DNA of 64,000 nt from Protopterus annectens (lineage: Eukaryota > Chordata > Ceratodontiformes > Protopteridae). This document shows positions 31,521-42,461 of the stretch, piece after piece. The translations under genes were made by a program, and so were the position numbers. The notes below the pieces were generated by a model, which did no database searches, was not told the DNA's origin, and saw only the letters and a list, made by a program, of their open reading frames with translations. The stretch is from positions 3,023,065 to 3,087,064 of the forward strand of contig NC_056734.1 of assembly GCF_019279795.1 (NCBI RefSeq), written 5' to 3'. Every line of letters begins with the position of its first letter. Position 1 is the first letter of the stretch.

Positions 31521-33406
31521 TGACACTAAGGATAATCACAAGGCTTTCTTTAGTTATGTTAGAAACCTGGGTGGGAATTCCCAGATATGCTCAGAATTAG
31601 TCCAAAATGACAAAAAATACACCGAACCCACAGACATTGCCAACATCCTAGCTGGCAGGTTCAGTGCAAACCCCCCCCCCCCTTCCCCATCAAAAGGGCA
31701 AATATCTATCCCAGCAGAGTGCTGCCCCCTGACATCTCAGATGCTCAGGTAAGAGCCGCCCTCTCCAAAGCAAAAAAACACAGCATCAGTGGGACCAGAC
31801 AGTGTCCCGGGCTGCATCCTGCATGAACTCCAAGAAGAACTAAAACCAAACATAAAACTACTGTTCAATCTCAGCCTTACTACAGGATATGTACCCAAAG
31901 AGTGGCGTACAGCAACAGTGGTCCCTCTCCACAAAGGTGGTGCCTCAATGGATCCTGGAAACTATCGCCCCATAAGCCTGACTAGCTTGGCCTGCAAAGC
32001 TATGGAAAGGATCATCATGGACCTCATAAATATATTTGGGACCTGCAGACACTGGATCCTACCCAGTTCGGCTTTGTTAAGGGCAGATCCTGCCTCTTAA
32101 ACCTGGTTGATTTCTTTGAAACAGTCACCAAGGCCATTGACGAGGGAAGGTGGTCCACACAGCCTACCTGGACCTCGCAAAAGCCTTCGATACAATACCC
32201 CACTCAGGCATTATAGATAAGCTCACCAGCTTAAATATAAACCCCTGTGGCACTAGATGGGTTGCAAACTGGCTCAAGGACAGAACCCACACGGTTAGAA
32301 TTGCTGGAGCCATGTCAGACTCCAAACCAGTTACAAGTGGCGTCCCACAAGGCTCAGTCCTGGGACCTCTCTTGTTCGGTATATATTTCTCGGAGGTACA
32401 GGCCAACACGGAAGGACTGTGGCTGACCAAGTTCGCAGATGACTGCAAACTGGGCGCCATAATCGACTCTCCAGCCAACACAAGCATCCTCCAAAAGGGC
32501 CTCATAGAAACAGACAACTGGTGCCAGAGCCATGGCCTCAAGCTAAACGCCAAAAAGTGTATAGTCATCCCCTTCGGCAAAAACAAAGTGCTCACAAATT
32601 ACCACATAGATGGTAATCCATTAAGTACGGAAGAAGTAATTAGGGACCTGGGGACCCAAGTTAATAGCAATCTCTCATTCGACAACCACGTGGCCAAAGT
32701 GGTTAGAAAATCATTTTATATAGCCCACCTAATCATGAAGGGATTCACATCTAGATCAGGGGAGGTCATCGTGCCTCTTTACTCATCCCTCATCAGGCCC
32801 ATAATTGAGTACAATGCCCCTTTTGTGATGTACCTTACCAGACACCTGCAGCAACTGGAAAGACCCCAAAAGTACCTCACCAAGAGGATCAAAGGGCTCA
32901 AACAGATGCCATATGCTGCCCGGTTAAAGAAACTCCAGCTCTACTCAGTGGCATACCGCCTGCTCAGAGGCAATCTGTGCCTGACGTATAAAGTCATGTC
33001 CTACCCGGAATTAATGGACATGCTGCACCTCAGAAAATCCAAATCCCATCGAGCTTACGCGCTCGAGAGACTTGAACCTCACTGAAATAAATAGGACATG
33101 CTGGAGGGACAGATTCATAACCCAGAGGCTCCCTTCACTCTGGAATAAAATCCCAGTCCAGGTTAGGCAGAGTCCCTCACTGACTGTCTTCAAGAGGAAT
33201 CTTGATGAGTGTATGGGAGATCATAGATTTACTCCGGGTATCACTTCTGTGTCACTGTTAGACAGATGCACAGTATACTAACCTCGAAAAAGGGCATAGC
33301 AAAATTCATTTTAAAATGGGTGGCGAAAGCCAAACACACTCTGGCTAGGCTTGTAAATGCCCTAGGGCAGATAGCCTAGTATGAACCTATGAGCCTATGA
33401 ACCTAT
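31520..33406 (+). pseudogene. CR1-like LINE, reverse transcriptase and 3' end
   Basis: The frame begins in the linker before the reverse transcriptase (DTKDNHKAFFSYVRNLGG at about 31,520). After breaks come PLHKGGASMDPGNYRPISLT (31,930-31,990), DLAKAFDTIPHSGIIDKL near 32,170-32,225, GVPQGSVLGPLLFGIYF, KFADDCKLG (catalytic ADD) at about 32,430, and RPIIEYNAPFVMYLTRHLQQ. The C-terminal domain ends near 33,085, and a short 3' region ends in ATGAACCT-type units at 33,380-33,406. The enzyme nicks and copies at the target. One long frame (32,150-33,085) is open. Confidence 0.87.
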
Positions 33407-34080
33407 ATGAGGAAAATTCAGTGGTATCTAAAAAGTGTCTGGACACAACTTTGCCACAGCCTGGAAACAATGATTACTCTAATTCCCTGCCTGCAACAGG
33501 AATTTCGATGGTGGGCCAAGGCTTGTCACCAAAACAAGGGATAGCCATTTTCACTACCCCCAGCCAGGCAGAGCCTAACGACGGATGCATTAGATTATGC
33601 CTTGGGGGCACACATGGCAGGAAGAGGCATTCAGGGCACCTGGTCCACAAACCAAAATCATCTACATATCAATCAAAAAGAGATGCTAGCTGTTGAAAAT
33701 GCCCTGACAGCCTTCAAGGACCTACTTCATCTGGGACAACTACTGATAAAGACAGACAACACCACGGTCATATGGTACATAAACAAGCAAGGGGGGCACA
33801 CATTCTTACCCCCTGTGCAGACTAACCATGGCTTTATGGGACACAGCATTGACTTACCAAGTTCATCTGCAGGCACAATTCTTGCTAGAAAGGAAAATAC
33901 TCTGGCAGACGAACTAAGTAGAAACCTCATGGATCCCCACGAGTGGCACCTGGATCCGCAAGTATTCATCATGATAACAATGAAATGGGGACGCCCGGAC
34001 ATAGATCTATTTGCCTCTCCTCAAACAGTCAACTAAAAAGATTCTGCACAAGGACTTGTCACAGACAAGCTTGGAAAGTG
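33407..34080 (+). pseudogene. RNase H and connection part of DIRS-1
   Basis: Resumes at MRKIQWYLKSVWTQ-like sequence. The frame at 33,602-34,036 has HLHINQKEMLAVENALTAF, IKTDNTTVIWYINKQGGHTF and LARKENTLADELSRN, then DIDLFASPQT. This is the RNase H domain and the conserved segment behind it. Frames are shifted several times. Confidence 0.85.
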
Positions 34081-34084
34081 GACT

Positions 34085-35354
34085 CTCTTTCAACTGGACA
34101 AACCTATGAGTATATGCCTTTCCTCCACTTCCTCTCCTCCCCAAGGTACTCCTAAAGGTCAGGCAGGAGAAACCAAACATGATTCTGATTGCCCCAGACT
34201 GGCCATGCCAGTACTGGTATCCGATCTTAAGGAACTTGTCCCAATGTCCAGCCTGGACCTTACCTCAAATACCTCATCTACTGTCCCAGCAAAACAATCA
34301 GATTCTGCACAGCCAACTCAGGGCCGTAAACCTGGCAGCATGGCGGATAATGTAGCCATACAAATCACACCTCTCAGTAAAGCTGTGATGGATGTCATTT
34401 TAGAAGCCAGAAGGCCTAGTACTAGAAAATCCTATGCTGGGAGATGGAAGAGATTTTGCGCTTGGAACCAAGCTCAAGAAACTGATACAGCTGTCCCAAA
34501 TATTCCTCAGATTTTGCAATATTTAACTGAGATGCTGGACAAAAATTTTTCATCAATTAAAATCCATGCCTGTGCCATTTTGGCTCATTATAATATTATA
34601 ATACAGAGCCACCACTCTCTTCTCATCCTTTATTAAGGCAGTACCTCAGAGGAGCCAAAAACTTAAGGCCTCCAAGGAGAATGCCAATAACTGCATGGGA
34701 CCTCAGTTATGTCTTGGAGAAACTCAGCTTACCACCTTTTGAGCCAGCTGCTACTGCGGACATAAAGTTCTTATCTTGGAAAACAGCTCTGCTCCTACCG
34801 ATAACTTCTGCAAGACGAGTTTCAAAGCTACAGGCTCTCATGGCCGTGGAACCCTTTATCATTTTCTATCCAGACAGGGTCTCTCTGAGACCCAACCCTA
34901 CATTTATGCCTAAGGTGGTATCCTGTGAAGACCTTAACCAAACAATTAATTTGCCAACTTTTTATCCAAATCCACAGAACAAGGGGGAGAAAATTCTGCA
35001 TTCTTTGGACGTACACAGACAACTTAGATTCTATTTGGACAAAACTAAAGTTTTCAGAAAGTGGCATATGCCACAGCATCACAAGGAAAGGCCATCTTCA
35101 AGCAGACTATTTCAAAGTGGATAGGTCACTGCATTCGTTTCTGCTACTCACAGCATGGCAAACCAGTGCCTAAGGGCATTGGGCCACATTCAGCCAGAGC
35201 TGCAGCCACTTCTGCAGCCTTTCTCAGGGGAGAACCAACCAAGGACATTTTGGATGCTGCTACTTGGAGTTCAGTGCATACCTTTACAAAATATTGCAAT
35301 CTGCCTCTAAATCTAGGGCAGGCTTTGCCACTGCAGTTCTGTAGGGCCTCATAG
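34085..35354 (+). pseudogene. Tyrosine recombinase of DIRS-1, frameshifted
   Basis: VILEARRPSTRKSYAGRWKR lies in 34,106-34,636. LSYVLEKLSLPPFEPAATAD, the arginine block TSARRVSKLQAL and LHSLDVHRQLRFYLDKTK lie in 34,681-35,060. After a shift at about 35,055 come FKQTISKWIGHCI, HSARAAATSAAFLRG and HTFTKYCNLPLN (35,061-35,354), where HYHLP of the other copies has become YCNLP. All domains are recognisable but the frame is broken. Confidence 0.85.
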
Positions 35355-35418
35355 CCGCTCCTAATGCTGTTTAGCTCCAACCTTCCAGCCATAGCTTTGG
35401 GACTCACCCAAATGTAAT

Positions 35419-35506
35419 GACTGCCACAGTGAAACACAAAGAACATAATGCAGTTGTGTACACTTACCATAAATGCAGATGTTCGAGTGTATTCACTGTT
35501 GCAGTC
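35419..35506. repeat. ICR of DIRS-1
   Basis: GTGAAACACAAAGAACAT (inverse of left end) joins AATGCAGTTGTGTACACTTA (inverse of right end), behind the recombinase. Confidence 0.88.
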
Positions 35507-35689
35507 CAGCTTACCCACCTGCCATCCCCTTTATTTTTGCTGGAATTTATCTTTACTTCTCTAATCTATGCAACCTAGGTGGTGTATTTGCTTATAGATG
35601 AAGGTAAAGCTTATTTTGGTGCATGTATGTTTTACTTACATATTTTTAGCCTACCTTTTTGGGGGCACCTGACATCTGGGGCAAGAAAA

Positions 35690-35895
35690 ACTAAATAAAA
35701 TGGCGTCGGCTGCATCTTTTATACTCCTGATGACCTGACGTCAGGGAAGAGGCGAGAGCAACCGACGCAGGACCCAAGACTTTGGAATTAAGGCCGGCTG
35801 AGGGCAACCTGCCAGCAGGATAACCCAAATGTAATGACTGCAACAGTGAATACACTCTAACATCTACATTTATGGTAAGTGTACACAACTGTACT
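35690..35895. repeat. Right inverted terminal repeat of DIRS-1
   Basis: Inverse of 26,612-26,790; contains the palindrome CTGACGTCAG at 35,735-35,744 and ends CTGTACT. The next base returns to DIRS-f Gag. Confidence 0.87.
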
Positions 35896-37160
35896 TTCTT
35901 CTGCAGTGCTGACTGTAAGAAAGGCTGACTCTCCAGCAGGCAGTGTACCTCACCCTGATTTTTCAAGAAGGGCTCCCTTGAGCAGCGTTCAGTCACCTTT
36001 TTCCTTCTCCTCTCCTTGAGAGCTCTCTCAGGAGTCCTCTCCATCTCCACCCTGAATCTGAGCTTCTCTGATTTGTGTCTGGTCCTCAGTCTTCTATGAA
36101 CTGGTAGCCATCAAAGCCTTCCTCATTAGCTTCTTTGACCCAGTCAGTCTGATCAGTCGGGAGTTTGCAACCTGCTGATTTGGAGCAGCTGAAGCAGTCT
36201 TTCCTGCAAACCCAGATGCAGTTAGACTTGATTCCTTCAGCCTCTGGTCCTAGACCCAAGGTCTCCACTTCATCTGATTTGTTTCCTCTCTCTTTCCCAG
36301 TGGCCCCGAGGTGTTTGTAGTTGGTGGCCTTACCTCCAGTAGGGTTGGAGCTGATACCTTGGTCTGTCTTGGTTCCCATCTCTGCCTTGGCCTTCTTGAA
36401 TCAGACTGTCTAGGAGCTGAGCAGACCTCTGGGTCGACCCTTCGGGGCAAGAGTTGCTGGTATGGGTTTGACACTTCATGTCTCAGAATTCTCTTACTCT
36501 ATGTGCTTCAACTCTTAATATCGCCTTGTAGGGGCAGGCAGGAGCAGATCCAGTGTCTAGTATGTCCTTGGAGATTTTGGATCCCGGGGGACCTGGCTCT
36601 GGGTGGCCAGCTTTAACTTCTGCATCTGATTTTGTAGAGAGGATGTTCTCCCATATGGACATGGAGTGGCTTGCACAGACTGACATCCTTCCTCCTTTCT
36701 CATCTCTGTTTGGGGACCTGCATTAGCTTGCTTCAGGACAACCACTCTGATTAGCTTCCAAGTTTTGCTGCATCTAGGGCCCCTGGCCTATTCCGCTTCC
36801 TCACTTGGTTCTCCCGGTTGGAAGGTTTTGGAAAGAGGCAGTGCAATAGGAAGCATCTGGATTCCTCTGAGGAATTGTTCATGGAGGCCACTGACTTTGA
36901 GAATGGAGGGGGGTCCCCAAAGTCCTCCCTCGAGTGCCTCATTTGGTGATCTTATGAAGCTGCTTGTTGTTGAACAGCTGAAGCCCCATCTCTGGAGGAG
37001 TCTGTGTTTTTGGAGGCTTTCAGGGTGGCCCCTCTTCAGGACACTCATTGATTTCGTGTCTCATAGGGCCTGGAGAAAGCCTGATGTGGTAGAACCTATT
37101 CTCAAAAAACCCCAGTAAAACCTTGGCCCTTTGTAAGGAGTGTCAGCTTTGGGGTAATCG
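35896..37160 (+). pseudogene. Gag of DIRS-f, right segment
   Basis: Very decayed. Frames around 36,900-37,110 show a Gag-like block (EESVFLEAFRVAPL-type translation and ISCLIGPGESL-type pieces) equivalent to DIRS-B 43,840-43,960. Serine/proline-rich frames upstream fit the variable middle of Gag. No working frame. Confidence 0.5.
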
Positions 37161-37299
37161 TTCTGCTGTTGATGCTGCTGTGGTGGTGGCAGTCACCAAA
37201 AAAGGCATCTTGGAAGAGAGTTTAGCAGTCCTCTATACCCCCATAGGGAGTCTAGGGCACTGGATCAGTTGAGGAAGTGCTCCTACACATCAGCCACTT

Positions 37300-39150
37300 T
37301 TGCGCCAAGGGTATTTAAATTACTTTCCCTACTTGAAAGTTCAGCAGAATGTTATGTTCAAGAGATTTGAGTGGTTAAGATGCACTAGACTACAGAGTCT
37401 CAGAAGACTCTGGAGACTTGGTTATCTGCCTTGCAGTCCATTGCTAATATGCCCATGTTTCTGCTTTCTAATGCAGCAGAGGGCATGGCCTAGGCTGTGG
37501 GCACTGGCATCGCTTTGCTTGCCATGCCTGAATGAGACTGTAAATTTGCAGACCGTTTCAAAGCATCCTTTTTTCACTGCCCTGTATGATGGCTTCTCAT
37601 TGTTTGGGCCAAAAGTTAGACACCTTGACCAGGAGTGAACAGGATGGGAAGATGCAGTCTGCCTTTTGAGTGCATTTTGCTACCCCATTCCAATGGACCT
37701 TTTCATGGAATCAGAGAGGTAGAAAACACCTCTTTTTTGAGAGAGAAAAAAAAAAAAAAGCACAGCGGCCTTTTCAAGATGCTTCTCTACAAAGTTTCTT
37801 CTGTGGCACTGGAGGTAACCAGGATGGGTGCCACCCACAAGGCAGAGGCAGTACACAGAATCAACTCCCCTGACTGAGTTGCTAGATTGCACCCAGAAGC
37901 TTGGGAGGCCATCACCTTAGACACTTGGCTGTTTCGAGTCGTTTCCAGAGGCTACACAATTCCATTTGTTGTTGTTGTGTCTTTCGGCTTTTCCCCAGTT
38001 AGGGGGTCGTCACCGTGGAACTCCGGTCCGCCAATGACTGGCATTAGATTTTTACATGCCGAGTTGCCGGCCCTGATGCACAACCTTCAATGAAGGTACA
38101 CGCATTCATGTACGTCTCCACACAGAAGACGCTCTAGCTGAGAATCGAACAGGACAACATTTACTGTGAGGTGACAATGCTACAGCAGCACCACCACCGC
38201 AGTACACAATTCTATTTGTATTCCTCCAAAAAAGAATGCAAAATGCCTTCCATATGTGCCCCTTCTTCAGAGAAGGTACACAGCTGTCAAAATCAGAAAG
38301 CTGTTAGTTGAGTCATCAGGAGGTCCCACCGGACCAGTGTGGATTCTGGGGTCTATTCCAGATTCTTTTTGGTTCAAAATAAAAACCAGGATGTCAGGCC
38401 TATTTTGGAGTTGTACAAATTAAGCGATTTTGTGAAAAAGTCCAAGTTCCAGAATGTCACAATGTAGTCCATCCTGCCACTTTTGAGGAAGGGTGATTGG
38501 ATGTGCTCAGTCAACCTCCAGGACAGCTTCCATCATATGAAGATAGCAAGGCAGCCCAGGAGGTTTCAGCTCTTCTGAGTGTGAGCCAATCATTACCAGT
38601 TGAGCACTGCCGTTTGTTGTTGACACTGGTTTCTGGATGTTCACCAAGTTTATGGTAGTAGTGACAGCTGGACTCTGGCTATAGAGGTTTCATGTCTTTT
38701 CATACCTAGATGACTGGCTTCTCACTGCGTCGCTGAGGGCATTGCTTGTCAGGGCTTGGGACTCCTTACTCCAATTGTGACTTTCCTTATGAATGACTGT
38801 AAACAGAAGTCCAGTCTGTGTCCAGCTCAGGATTTGGAGTTCGTAGGCTGTCATTTGAATACAATGTCCAAGATTGCCAAGCTTCTAGCACTCCGGGTAT
38901 CCCCACTTCATCTGCAGGCCACCTCTTTGATGTCCTACAGAAAGCCTTTGGCTTCCATGGTTTCAAACTTAGGCCACATGGGGTGGCAATTTTCCAAGCT
39001 CATCTGGTGAGGTACCATATGAGGATTCTGCAGTGGACACCTGCAGTGCAGTGCTCCTTCCTGATTCATCTGATGGATTTTTCAATAATATTGACCTAGA
39101 TTTGCCAGAATCAAATCAAATTAAATGATGGTTGAGGTCTCCTTGGCTAT
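37300..39150 (+). pseudogene. Reverse transcriptase relic of DIRS-f
   Basis: VVSRGYTIPF lies near 37,937 and, after a SINE insert, FVFLQKRMQNAF continues. YLDDWLLTA can be read at about 38,707-38,733 in one frame, and CPAQDLEFVGCHLNTMS at 38,820-38,880. MRILQW at about 39,018 corresponds to MRKLQW. The RNase H and first half of the recombinase expected next are absent, an internal deletion. Confidence 0.7.
37969..38202 (-). mobile_element. tRNA-derived SINE with 16-bp target duplication
   Basis: 234-bp unit with GTTGTTGTGTC at its left (inverse of a CAA-type tail) and a tRNA-like head at its right. Flanked by TACACAATTCCATTTG (37,953-37,968) and TACACAATTCTATTTG (38,203-38,218), so it moved by a LINE-type mechanism on the minus strand. 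It interrupts the polymerase relic of DIRS-f. Confidence 0.88.
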
Positions 39151-39229
39151 CTTCTGGTAGTCCATTCGTTCTTCCTTCCCTACAGCCTACAGTAATGATG
39201 GATGCCTCCCTTCTCAGGTGGGTGGGGCA

Positions 39230-39815
39230 TTTCAAAGGAAAAACAGAAAACCATCGGCCACAATTTTCCTGAAACTGTCTTGGAAGACCCTCTCTTTAGT
39301 GGGCATTACTTCAGCAAAGCAGGTGTTAGAAATGCAGGCCTTATCCTCGATACATCCATACCTGGTCTTTCATAAAGACTGTGTGTTCCACAGAATGGAT
39401 CCTGCCTTTTTGCCTAAGGTGGCAGTGTAGAACAGTTTGAATCGGGCCATCCACCTGCTGGTATTCTTCCCTGAGTTTCAAATAAAACTGAATATTTTTC
39501 ACTGTCTCAATGTTAATAGACAGTTGAGATCTGTTTGAATAGGACCAAGTCCTTCAGAAAGTCCAACCATCTATTTCTTTTCTGTAAAGCTCGCTTGAGA
39601 AAACCAGTATCAGTCTGCTCTAAGTGGTTATCTGATTCAGTGTGTAAACAAAAGAAGTGCAGTGGAAAGAAGTTGCCTCACAAACCAAAGTATCATTCCG
39701 CTAGAGCTATGGCTACCGCCATGACTTTCCTTTCGAGGGCTGCTGCATATAACTTTTGTGCAGCTGCTACCTTTGGGTCCACATACATTTGTATCTAATA
39801 ATTTGATATTCAGTT
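39230..39815 (+). pseudogene. Tyrosine recombinase C-terminal relic of DIRS-f
   Basis: FLKLSWKTLSLVGITSAKQV (arginine block altered to AKQV), FHKDCVFHRMDPAFLPKVAV, then HSARAMATAMTFLSRAAA near 39,690-39,740 with His-x-x-Arg. Several stops. Confidence 0.75.
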
Positions 39816-39904
39816 GAGATCTAGGGCTTCTTTTGGTGCCATTGTATTTCAGAATGTGCTCTCCAGGGGGTCTCACTAGGGTGTAACATGGCTGGGGACT
39901 TTGT

Positions 39905-40317
39905 CCCACAGGTTGAATCCAGACTGAAAATACATTTGAATACAAAAGTTATGTACCTCCCATAATTACACATCTGTGTAGGACTCCTTACTCCAGTTCT
40001 TCCCCCTCCTATGTTGTGTTCTCTTGGTCCTTTGGTCAATTGGGTTGGGGAGTTGTTTCTGTCCTCCTGTTTGAGAGTCCTTACTGACAGCAGTTGTTTG
40101 GATTTAGACAGTGTAACTGTTTGTTGGAGTGGAGCAAACTTTTTATCTGGGGGTTATTGGTTAGGGCTAGGCATTATGGGTGGAGTAGGTGGAGCTCTGG
40201 GAGCTGAATTCTCTTGGATTTGCCAGTTTCTGTTCTGAGGTGGATCCCGTAATCCACAGGTTGACTGGACGAAAAGAGACCAAACAAATCTATCATTGTG
40301 GTAAGTACATAGCTTTC
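39905..40317. repeat. ICR and right terminus of DIRS-f
   Basis: 39,905-39,982 joins the inverse of both ends (ACAGGTTGAATCCAGACTG, then AAGTTATGTACCTCCCATAA). The right terminal repeat (about 40,150-40,300) pairs with 25,770-25,890, and the element ends near AAGTACATAGCTTTC. At 40,318 LINE-g resumes. Confidence 0.75.
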
Positions 40318-41480
40318 ATTTCCCCACCTTCTTTCCTGTAATTGTTGGTGCCCCACAGGGAACTTTACTGTACCCCATACATTCAACATATTCATCAATG
40401 ACCTCTCCACTGCTAAGAAAGGTGCTACCCTAGTTCAGTATGGTAATGACTATTCCCTAATCTGCTGCGCCCTATTTTTGTCTCATCTCCAAGATCTTTT
40501 GCAGTAATTCTTATCAATTTGAAACATGGATAAATGACTTGTAACTGCTCCTAAATTCTAAAAAAGAAAAATAAATAAATAAATTAGTGCTCTTTACCCC
40601 AAAACCCATCTCTACCAGAATAACAGTATTCACTGTCATCTGTGCCAAAAACACCATGATGTAGATATTAGTAAACCACATAAAAGAAATTACTGGGTTT
40701 TTATCATAGATGACCATTTGAAATTTAAACCACCACATATCATATGCTTAAACTTCCTCAAAACTAGGTATATTAGAGAGAGTAAAAAAAACCTACCTTG
40801 GTGACATAGCCAGAAGATGTCAAGCCTCTGTTTTTTTTTACTGTCCTCTCTCCTCTATGCTGCCCCAATCTTAACTAACCCTCAGGTCTCACAACTGTCT
40901 AAACTTGAACAATATTGTAATAAAATAGCCAAATTTGCAGAAAACTATGACAGTAAAACCCAGCACTGCCTACTCATCAGATAATTAAGCTGGTTATAGA
41001 GGTACCACGTCGCCTAGATCTTTCACAGTTAACTACAGTACACAGACGTCTCTATTTGTCAGCAAATTGCCCAGCTCATAACAACTTAGTCCAGTTCTAT
41101 TTCCCAAATAGAATTTTATGCTCTAGAGAAAAATCTGCAATCACTCTAACCATATCCTCTAATACTCCCACTAACTGTCTTTGTATTCAAGTAGTGTAGC
41201 TAAACTATGGAACCACATTTCAACTACCACCAGAATGCAAACTTGTTTAAAAAAAAAAAAAAAAATACTACAACTAAAAAAACTACTAAAGCTACAACTA
41301 GCAAATCAATGCATCTATCTGGTCCTGTATATCTCCAAGATGAATGCCACTGTTCTCTTCTACTTGCCATATCATCAAACCAGTTCTGTTCATTCAGAAT
41401 CCTATGCGCCATAATCGGTATTCACCAGTATCTGAATAATTTTGTTAGCATTTCCCAGCCATATACATAGTTTTCTGACA
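40318..41480 (+). pseudogene. LINE-g: second half of reverse transcriptase
   Basis: VGAPQGT opens at about 40,342, followed by FNIFINDLSTAKKGATLVQY, where the catalytic DD motif reads YGNDYS. Decayed C-terminal pieces (LYAAPILTNPQVSQLSKLEQ at 40,857-40,917) reach about 41,250. This is the direct continuation of the frame cut at 25,754. Confidence 0.68.
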
Positions 41481-41955
41481 TTGCTCATCCCCACCTTTAT
41501 ACTTCCAATGTAAAGCTTATGATAGCCTTGTATATAATTTTATGTGAACCTGCTTTAAACCCCCCACCAGTTAGCTACAATATTAACATTTGCTGTGTTA
41601 CCTAATTCATTCTATCACCTCCATTTCTAAGCACTAATCGCTAGTTATCTATTTGATAAACCAACTAATAAACCTTTTTTTTAAGTTTCAGAGAAAAATT
41701 GTAATTTCAGAGATTGTAACATACAAAATTCAAGTAACTATATAGAAAACCTGATAAAATAACTAAGGTGTTTACAAAGACCTACATTAATCTTTACATA
41801 AAATGTAGTGCTTTAACCATTTTTGATTGTTTCACATATAGAAGAAAAAAAGAAAATTAAGTTATTCATTGTAATTGTTAATCTTTTTTTCAACAAATTC
41901 TGTAAATTTACCCGCATATGGTATGCATATGTCTTTCTAGTTCTAGAAATTATAA
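41481..41955. other. AT-rich sequence, no gene seen
   Basis: No family motif. Probably the 3' end of LINE-g and host DNA. It is the left flank of DIRS-B. Confidence 0.35.
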
Positions 41956-41974
41956 ATGTTAAGTTGTCAATCTC

Positions 41975-42115
41975 GCCTTCATTCTTGCTGGATGGGTTCG
42001 GAGCCGATTCTCGGCTCCGACTCGGCACTTGCTAAGCTCGAGAGTCACTTTTACCAGATCGAGGCAGCCCCATATCCCATGATGCAAGGCGGTAATTACC
42101 CAGATCTCTTTTGCC
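41975..42115. repeat. Left inverted terminal repeat of DIRS-B
   Basis: Contains GGAGCCGATTCTCGGCTCC, itself a hairpin, and AGCTCGAGAGTCACTTTTAC. Pairs with 47,955-48,095. Confidence 0.88.
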
Positions 42116-42461
42116 GCTTCGCTATTGAGGTCATTTTTTTTACCAGCTCCTGGTAAGTGATATTTTTCTTGCTATTTGTAAGGTTTTAGGCATCTAAAAA
42201 CTCGTAATTTTTAGTCTTTTAGTCTTCACATCCTTCAGTGTACTTTTTCTCTTAGCTCCATACCCATTTCCCCTTAGTTCACTTAGTTTCAGTGTTTCGG
42301 GCCTTAGGCCTTTCCCACCCTCACAGTTCCTGTCAGGATTTCCCTCAGGTGTGTGTGTGTTGTGTCACTGTCTTAGTAATAACTAATTTATTAGTTATTA
42401 ATAATTTTTTGTAGTTAGTGTCTTTGTATTGGACTGATTGGTGTGTGTGAGTGTTTAAGAC

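Larger units (their letters stand above)
29645..33406 (+). mobile_element. 3,762-bp chimeric retro-insert: LATS1-like exon + intron + DIRS Gag piece + CR1
   Basis: A single block splits DIRS-1 cleanly at CTGCAT^ATGAGG without loss of DIRS sequence. Its right edge is the CR1 3' tail (units of ATGAACCT). Its left edge lies inside a host kinase exon in the same orientation. A CR1 that retrotransposed a read-through transcript, starting upstream in a LATS1-type gene, would produce exactly this. An alternative is a patchwork of independent events or an assembly join. No long target duplication is visible. Confidence 0.75.
26612..35895 (+). mobile_element. DIRS-1: DIRS element inserted in DIRS-f, itself carrying a 3.76-kb insert
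   Basis: Ends are GTGTTCTTCATG (left) and CTGTACT (right). Inverted repeats of about 180 bp (26,612-26,790 and 35,690-35,895), Gag, reverse transcriptase / RNase H, recombinase and ICR are in DIRS order. Without the insert at 29,645-33,406 it measures about 5.5 kb, the same as DIRS-2. Repeat arms differ at several sites, so it is older than DIRS-3. Confidence 0.9.
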
